From an uncultured Actinomycetes bacterium (GTDB lineage Bacteria > Actinomycetota > Acidimicrobiia > Acidimicrobiales > RAAP-2): a stretch of DNA of 18,707 nucleotides. The stretch is taken from positions 1 to 18,707 of the forward strand of contig CAINVQ010000118.1 of the NCBI GenBank assembly GCA_903854175.1, written 5' to 3'. The first letter of the stretch is position 1. The number at the start of each line of letters is the position of its first letter. Shown piece after piece: positions 14,400-18,707 of the stretch. The notes beneath the pieces are model-generated. The model was given only the letters and a program-made list of their open reading frames with translations. It had not been told where the DNA came from and did not search any database. Both the position numbers and the translations under genes were made by a program.

Positions 14400-14620
14400 C
14401 GACCTGTTGTAACTGCAGTTGTGTCTGAGGTCCACGTACTGTGCTCAGCATCAGTCACTTGACGCGCTTCGTCTGGGAGTAGCACTGGGATTGATCCACG
14501 AACTTCGTAGGCAACTTTCTTGCGAGGGTTGTAGAGGACATTGCTCGATGCAATATAGAGAAGAGTTCCGTGATCGGTTGGGTCTTCGAGTAACTCAAGT
14601 AGGAAACTGTCAAGGGCCAT
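14396..14620 (-). CDS. Trm112-like (UPF0434/YcaR-like) small protein lacking the zinc cysteines
   Basis: 74 residues. The frame follows the family: MALDSFLLELL at the start, a turn region, YNPRKKVAYEV, then SIPVLLPDEAR (43-53), where most members have the ending I-P-V-L-L-x-D-E-A. Usual members carry two CPxC-type zinc pairs; here the first pair position reads DPTDHG (13-18) and the second reads LYNPRKK, and the protein has no cysteine at all. Acidimicrobial and other actinobacterial relatives show the same loss, as far as I recall. Trm112 proteins are small partners that stabilise methyltransferases; bacterial ones are mostly of unknown role. It lies three bases after the phosphomannomutase gene with AAGAGG ahead of the ATG, so it belongs to that operon. 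The gene ends in a shared CTAA with the convergent P450. Confidence 0.85.
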   Translation of the reverse strand: MALDSFLLELLEDPTDHGTLLYIASSNVLYNPRKKVAYEVRGSIPVLLPDEARQVTDAEHSTWTSDTTAVTTGR

Positions 14621-14623
14621 GGC

Positions 14624-15970
14624 CTAAACCTCTTTAATCATTTGTAGAACTTCGTCAACACGCTGTTGACATTCAATTTTATTTGGTGCTTCAACATTAA
14701 GCCGTAGAAGTGGCTCAGTATTCGATGGGCGAAGATTAAACCACCACGTTCCATAATCTGCAGTCATTCCATCGAGCAGATCAACGTTCACCCCTTCGCT
14801 CTTTAGCTTTTGGGCTATGACGGCAACGCTATTGGCGGGACTTGCTACTTCGGTGTTTATTTCACCTGAAGCTACGAACCGGTTATACGGGGCAACAAGT
14901 TCTGAAAGAGGAACTGATGATTCGCTAAGCAGTTGCAGCACAACCATGGCCGTAATGATGCCCGAGTCAGCACGGTAATTGTCTCGGTAGTAATAGTGGC
15001 CAGAGTGCTCGCCACCGAAAACAGCGCCTGTTTCAGCCATTTGCTGCTTGATGTAGCTATGGCCCACTCGAGTTCGAACAGCCACCCCGCCACCTTCAGC
15101 AATAACAGCTGGAACTGATTTAGAGCAGATCAAGTTATAAAGAATGGTCGCACCGGGGTATTTCTTGAGCATTGCATCAGCAACCATGGCCGTAGTAGTT
15201 GAACCAGAAATAGGTTGGGCTTTTTCATCAATTAAAAAGACTCGGTCGGCGTCACCATCAAAAGCAAGGCCAATGTCGGCACCAACCTCAAGAACCCGTT
15301 TTTGTAGGTCAACAAGATTCTTTGCATCTAACGGATCTGCTGGGTGGTTAGGGAACGTTCCATCGAGTTCTTCGTACATAATCTCAACGTCGAATGGAAG
15401 TCCACCAAAAATCTTTGGAGCAATAAAGCCACCCATACCGTTTGCGGTATCAGCAACAATCTTTAGAGGTCGAAACGTAGACGCATCAGCAAATGAGAGA
15501 ACGTGCTTAACCCACTCGCCCATCAGATCGAGTTCGCTGTAGCCCGCAAGACTGCCAGTTGCAGGAGTTGCATAAAACTCATTAGCCATTGCTTCAATTT
15601 CTACGAGGCCACTCTCAACGCCAATTGGCTTAGCTCCAGCGAGGCACATCTTGATGCCGTTGTACTGAGCAGGATTATGAGAAGCAGTAAACATCGCGCC
15701 AGGAGCGTCTAGGTGACCAGCGGCGAAATAGAGAAAGTCTGTCGAAGCAAGACCGAGGTCAATAACTTCAACACCAATACTGCGCGCACCTTCGGCGAAG
15801 GCTTCGCACATAGTGACACCAGAAGGACGCATATCGCGTGCAATCACAATTCGTGGAGTCTTTACAAACGTTGCAAATGCAGAGCCGATTGCTCGAGCAA
15901 GGCGCTCATTTAGCTGATCTGGATACGTTCCACGAACGTCGTACGCCTTGAAGATTTTCTTTGTGTCCAC
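14624..15970 (-). CDS. manB: Phosphomannomutase/phosphoglucomutase
   Basis: 448 residues from GTG 15970, which has AGAG nine bases upstream; TTG 15979 in the same frame would lie two bases after the previous stop and is the alternative. It interconverts hexose-6-phosphate and hexose-1-phosphate for GDP-mannose and other nucleotide sugars, in the cytoplasm. All four domains of the alpha-D-phosphohexomutase family are visible: IFKAYDVRG at the start, the phosphoserine loop TASHNPAQYNG (Ser97), the Mg2+ loop DGDADR (238-243), the sugar-binding GEHSGH (320-325), and the phosphate-binding RPSNTEP (414-420). Mannose and glucose activity cannot be told apart from these motifs, so the symbol is a best guess. 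The upstream neighbour is the PTPS-related membrane protein and the downstream one the Trm112-like gene; the mutase-Trm112 pair is a known actinobacterial arrangement. Confidence 0.93.
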   Translation of the reverse strand: MDTKKIFKAYDVRGTYPDQLNERLARAIGSAFATFVKTPRIVIARDMRPSGVTMCEAFAEGARSIGVEVIDLGLASTDFLYFAAGHLDAPGAMFTASHNPAQYNGIKMCLAGAKPIGVESGLVEIEAMANEFYATPATGSLAGYSELDLMGEWVKHVLSFADASTFRPLKIVADTANGMGGFIAPKIFGGLPFDVEIMYEELDGTFPNHPADPLDAKNLVDLQKRVLEVGADIGLAFDGDADRVFLIDEKAQPISGSTTTAMVADAMLKKYPGATILYNLICSKSVPAVIAEGGGVAVRTRVGHSYIKQQMAETGAVFGGEHSGHYYYRDNYRADSGIITAMVVLQLLSESSVPLSELVAPYNRFVASGEINTEVASPANSVAVIAQKLKSEGVNVDLLDGMTADYGTWWFNLRPSNTEPLLRLNVEAPNKIECQQRVDEVLQMIKEV

Positions 15971-15981
15971 GACGTACAACT

Positions 15982-18327
15982 CTACTTGGAGGTCTTAGAT
16001 CGCCATCTATAGCGAATAAAAGCAGTCAAGAGTCCAACGAGAACTGTGGCACTAGTAATCAGACCACCAAGTCCTGCTCCCGAGTCATACGTCAACGAGA
16101 CATCCTTCGAAGTCGGGATAACGACCATCTCATTTGGGCTCACACGATAAGGACCAGTCGCGCCAGACACATGCCACCTTGGGAAATACGACATCTTCAC
16201 AAGCACTGGGGTTCCGACGCTGCTTACATGAAATGAAATTGATTGCGTGCCTTGAACCACGTTGCTTATCAAAGGGAGGCGGCTGATCCTATTTTGTTTC
16301 TTTTGAAGCTGACTAAGTGACGAAATGTGCTTCCACGTCTTTGGCCCACTGCTAGCAATGAGTTGATGCCACATAGAAGGCGTGTTGTACCACTGTTGAT
16401 TCACGCTTAGCCACTTCTTACTCGTCGAAACGTTATCTATCACTACTGGATCGTTGCTGAGCGCCTGAACAACAGGGCTGTTCTTAATTAAATAAATACT
16501 CCACGTCGCCCCCGGTGACGGCCAGGCTTTGGTTGTTGCAACAAGCTGCAGCGATGGATTTACACTCGCCTGCGCAATAACAGTTGGTGAAAAGGCCATG
16601 TAGTACTTCACTCCAAGCATCTGTAGGTGCTTCACGCCAAGTACAACATCGAGAGTTCCGTAATCAAGTCCAACTTGTGCATTGCTAGGAGCAGCACTCA
16701 GTTCTGATTGATTAATGAAGTGATAGGGAGTCGTCGCCGACGACTCAAAGAAGAGTCCCTCCATTGATCCAACACAGTTATTGGTCCAGTAGGGCAACAA
16801 CATCAATGCTTCGGGTGTTCCGAATCGATCTTGACCAGATGCGTATTCCCACATGGCATTTCCACAGCCATACTTGGCAGAAACGGACTTCATTGTGGTC
16901 ATGATGTCTTGGTATTCATTCCAGCCAGCTTTAGCTTCATATCCTGAGTAGTTCCACTGAGCCCAGACCCCCACCTGATTTCCTGATGTATGCAGGTGCA
17001 GCGCAGACGCAACGGGGGCAATTTGTCCTGGCAGCACAGATCCCAGACCAAGTAACGCCACCAGAAGTGTTGCGTTCAATGTTCTACTAACTCGACGCTC
17101 TTCAGTCTTTTCATAAATATTGAGTTCAAACTCTTGTGGGAGTTCATCGTCTTCTTGGTCGCATGAACGCGGTTCCTTCGGTTTCCTATCAATCCACTTT
17201 GAGAGTAGATAACCAAATAACCACCCTGCGCTTAGATGGGTGGCGAGAAACCAAAATGGAACAATTCGTTCGTTCCAAATAACACTTTGAGGATCAACTA
17301 TGAATCCAATTAGTGAAAGTAGTCCCAGCGTTGCAAGCACCATTCCAAGTCGGTCACGAACAATAAATGCGAGGACAAACGCAACCGTGGCAAGAACAAT
17401 TACCCAGCGGTCACCCGCAGATGAACCATTTTCGTTAAACCAACCTAAGTGCGTAAATATCTGATGGATGGTGCTCACGTTGTCGTTCACGTAGCCCATG
17501 GTGTTTGTGTAGGCCTGCGAACTCAGGAATGAGACCAGCCACCAGGCTGACAAGCACAGTGAGAGGAGTCCGGCCCAGAACGCAAAACGCACCGGTCGCG
17601 CAAAGTCAGCACGAATGATGTCTGTGTTTCTTTCAGTTCCAATTCCACGTCGAGCTAGCAGCTCAAAGACAACGAGTACGGCAATAGACACCACGCAGAA
17701 GAACCATGGAAGTACGTGAGATGCCAAGGTCGCACTTAGCGAAATCGCAGCAACCCAGTACCCACGACCTGTTCGCACTCCCCGGGCAAAGAGCCCTACC
17801 GTTAGGAGCGAAAGTGCCAGTGAGAATGAGAACGAATACTCACCCGCCATTGTTGAAAAGAGATTTCCTCCATCAATCGTGAACGAAGCATCAAATAAGA
17901 ACGGAAGTGTTGCGACTGCAAGTGCAGCGGGCACCGGTCGTGGTGCACGAAAGAGTTTCGCCACGGCATATGCAGTTACCGGTAGAAGTACCGAACCAAG
18001 AATTGTTACGAGTTTGAATGCCACCGCAAAATTAATGACGTAGCTCGCTAGAACAGCGAAGTAATCGGGAAGCACAAAGTAGTAGGTGTAAGCAGGCATC
18101 CCGTTGAACCATCCTGGGTACCAAGGGGTCAGATGAAGAAACCCTCCTTGCGATTTTAGAAATGCTGGCAGCGCTATGTGTGATCCAGTGTCACCTCCAG
18201 TAATCGTCGAAGACGAAAACAAAACAGAAGGATGCATTGTCCAAACAGTTACAAAAATAACCATGAGCACCACAACGGCTTCAAGCACACGAACTGGGGT
18301 GAAGAAAGTACGAAGGCGACTAATCAT
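15982..18327 (-). CDS. PTPS-related / GT-C-like large membrane protein
   Basis: 781 residues, ATG 18327 sharing one base with the stop of the gene before it (TAATG). The first helix is at about 14-31, then the external-loop signature TGGDTGSH (43-50; Asp46, His50), followed by LTPWYPGWFNGMPAYTYYFVLPDYF. This is the pattern of the 6-pyruvoyl-tetrahydropterin-synthase-related membrane family, which has the shape of GT-C glycosyltransferases with an Asp in the first loop. Roughly ten to twelve helices lie before residue 420, a charged cytoplasmic stretch follows (about 380-410, rich in Glu, Asp, Arg and Lys), then one helix and about 320 external residues. The end has a beta domain (MSYFPRWHVSG, ISFHVSS) and a last helix, like the YfhO-type protein at 3973. 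Probable job: sugar transfer from a lipid-phosphate donor on the outer membrane face (inference). The family name refers to a sequence link, not pterin chemistry. Confidence 0.85.
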   Translation of the reverse strand: MISRLRTFFTPVRVLEAVVVLMVIFVTVWTMHPSVLFSSSTITGGDTGSHIALPAFLKSQGGFLHLTPWYPGWFNGMPAYTYYFVLPDYFAVLASYVINFAVAFKLVTILGSVLLPVTAYAVAKLFRAPRPVPAALAVATLPFLFDASFTIDGGNLFSTMAGEYSFSFSLALSLLTVGLFARGVRTGRGYWVAAISLSATLASHVLPWFFCVVSIAVLVVFELLARRGIGTERNTDIIRADFARPVRFAFWAGLLSLCLSAWWLVSFLSSQAYTNTMGYVNDNVSTIHQIFTHLGWFNENGSSAGDRWVIVLATVAFVLAFIVRDRLGMVLATLGLLSLIGFIVDPQSVIWNERIVPFWFLATHLSAGWLFGYLLSKWIDRKPKEPRSCDQEDDELPQEFELNIYEKTEERRVSRTLNATLLVALLGLGSVLPGQIAPVASALHLHTSGNQVGVWAQWNYSGYEAKAGWNEYQDIMTTMKSVSAKYGCGNAMWEYASGQDRFGTPEALMLLPYWTNNCVGSMEGLFFESSATTPYHFINQSELSAAPSNAQVGLDYGTLDVVLGVKHLQMLGVKYYMAFSPTVIAQASVNPSLQLVATTKAWPSPGATWSIYLIKNSPVVQALSNDPVVIDNVSTSKKWLSVNQQWYNTPSMWHQLIASSGPKTWKHISSLSQLQKKQNRISRLPLISNVVQGTQSISFHVSSVGTPVLVKMSYFPRWHVSGATGPYRVSPNEMVVIPTSKDVSLTYDSGAGLGGLITSATVLVGLLTAFIRYRWRSKTSK

Positions 18328-18707
18328 TAGTGACCAGTTCGTTGAAGTATGACAGCAATCATGGCAACCGCATTAAAAGACATGTGAGTCAAAATGCTCG
18401 GAGCAAGTCGCTGCGTTCTTTTGACAATGTACGCAAGCGCAATTCCAAGAATAAACAGACCAGCAAATTGAAGTAGCTCTGCGTGAGCCAAACCGAAAAT
18501 CAGCGCGCTAATGATCATTGCTGCTAGCGAACCATATTTTTTGTTCGCTGAAGAAAGACTTATGTCTAATGAACGAAATAGAACACCGCGAAAAAGGCAT
18601 TCCTCAACGAACGGGGCGACGAAGACTGTTGCTACTGCTAGAAGAACAAACATGGATCCATGTACTGATCCAAAAATATGTTCAACTGGTTTATTCATGT
18701 TTTTAAA
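18327..18707 (-). CDS. CPBP-family intramembrane glutamic protease, N-terminus beyond right edge
   Basis: The visible part is 126 codons, open to the window edge. An ATG at 18698 exists but only one helix precedes the first active-site motif, while family members have two or more helices there, so the gene most likely begins outside the window. Active-site motifs, numbered from that ATG: EECLFRG (Glu32, Glu33, Arg37), FGLAHAE (His72) and LTHMSFN (His105, Asn109). All three motifs of the CaaX protease and bacteriocin-processing (CPBP/Abi) family are intact, so it is probably active within the cytoplasmic membrane. Bacterial members often have unknown substrates; some protect against bacteriocins. 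It is translationally coupled to the GT-C-like gene (one-base overlap). Confidence 0.88.
   Translation of the reverse strand, partial: FKNMNKPVEHIFGSVHGSMFVLLAVATVFVAPFVEECLFRGVLFRSLDISLSSANKKYGSLAAMIISALIFGLAHAELLQFAGLFILGIALAYIVKRTQRLAPSILTHMSFNAVAMIAVILQRTGH

Noticed and set aside
15144..15542. 132-codon plus-strand open frame inside phosphomannomutase
   Set aside because: Antisense to the conserved Mg2+ loop region; no supporting start signal or protein family.
1..18707. Mobile element or horizontally acquired island around the archaeal-type gene
   Set aside because: No integrase, transposase, tRNA, flanking repeats or sharp change in base composition is visible around it.

Overview
The window looks like chromosomal DNA of a low-to-mid GC actinobacterium, most likely of the Acidimicrobiia type (inference). 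Supporting signs are a luciferase-like oxidoreductase of the F420-dependent kind, a zinc-site-less Trm112-like protein next to a phosphomannomutase, many GTG and TTG starts, and very tight gene packing. No rRNA, tRNA, CRISPR array, insertion sequence, integrase or origin is visible. No stretch longer than about 170 bases lacks a gene.

Layout, left to right. (1) The N-terminal part of an extradiol dioxygenase (minus strand, cut by the left edge), then an APC-family amino acid permease (minus) with a strong intrinsic terminator. (2) A plus-strand run of three genes for surface polysaccharide or envelope work: a tandem-domain family 2 glycosyltransferase, a YfhO-like multi-pass membrane protein and a small secreted protein of unknown function. 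(3) Convergent to it, a minus-strand pair of anchored extracytoplasmic enzymes: a phosphodiester-glycosidase (NAGPA-domain) protein and a CapA-like metallophosphatase-fold protein, both with Thr-rich stalks. (4) A redox and acyl-CoA block: an LLM-class oxidoreductase (plus), an acyl-CoA dehydrogenase (minus), and, divergent from that, an archaeal-type riboflavin synthase, a thiolase and a cytochrome P450 (all plus). (5) A minus-strand run of four: the C-terminal part of a CPBP intramembrane protease, a large PTPS-related/GT-C-like membrane protein, phosphomannomutase/phosphoglucomutase and the Trm112-like protein.

How the genes may work together (inference). Regions 2, 3 and 5 all point to making, exporting or trimming cell-surface glycans: the mutase makes hexose-1-phosphates, the glycosyltransferase and the two GT-C-like proteins would build and modify the glycan, and the two stalked enzymes would act on it outside the membrane. 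Region 4 holds flavin-using and acyl-CoA enzymes together with the last enzyme of riboflavin synthesis.

The most notable points are the archaeal-type riboflavin synthase, a 14-bp hairpin that covers the thiolase ribosome binding site, a near-symmetric divergent promoter between the dehydrogenase and riboflavin synthase genes, and the fact that all three convergent gene pairs overlap by exactly four bases through a shared CTAA or CTAG. No clearly new multi-gene system could be proven from sequence alone; the polysaccharide loci are the best candidate for one.
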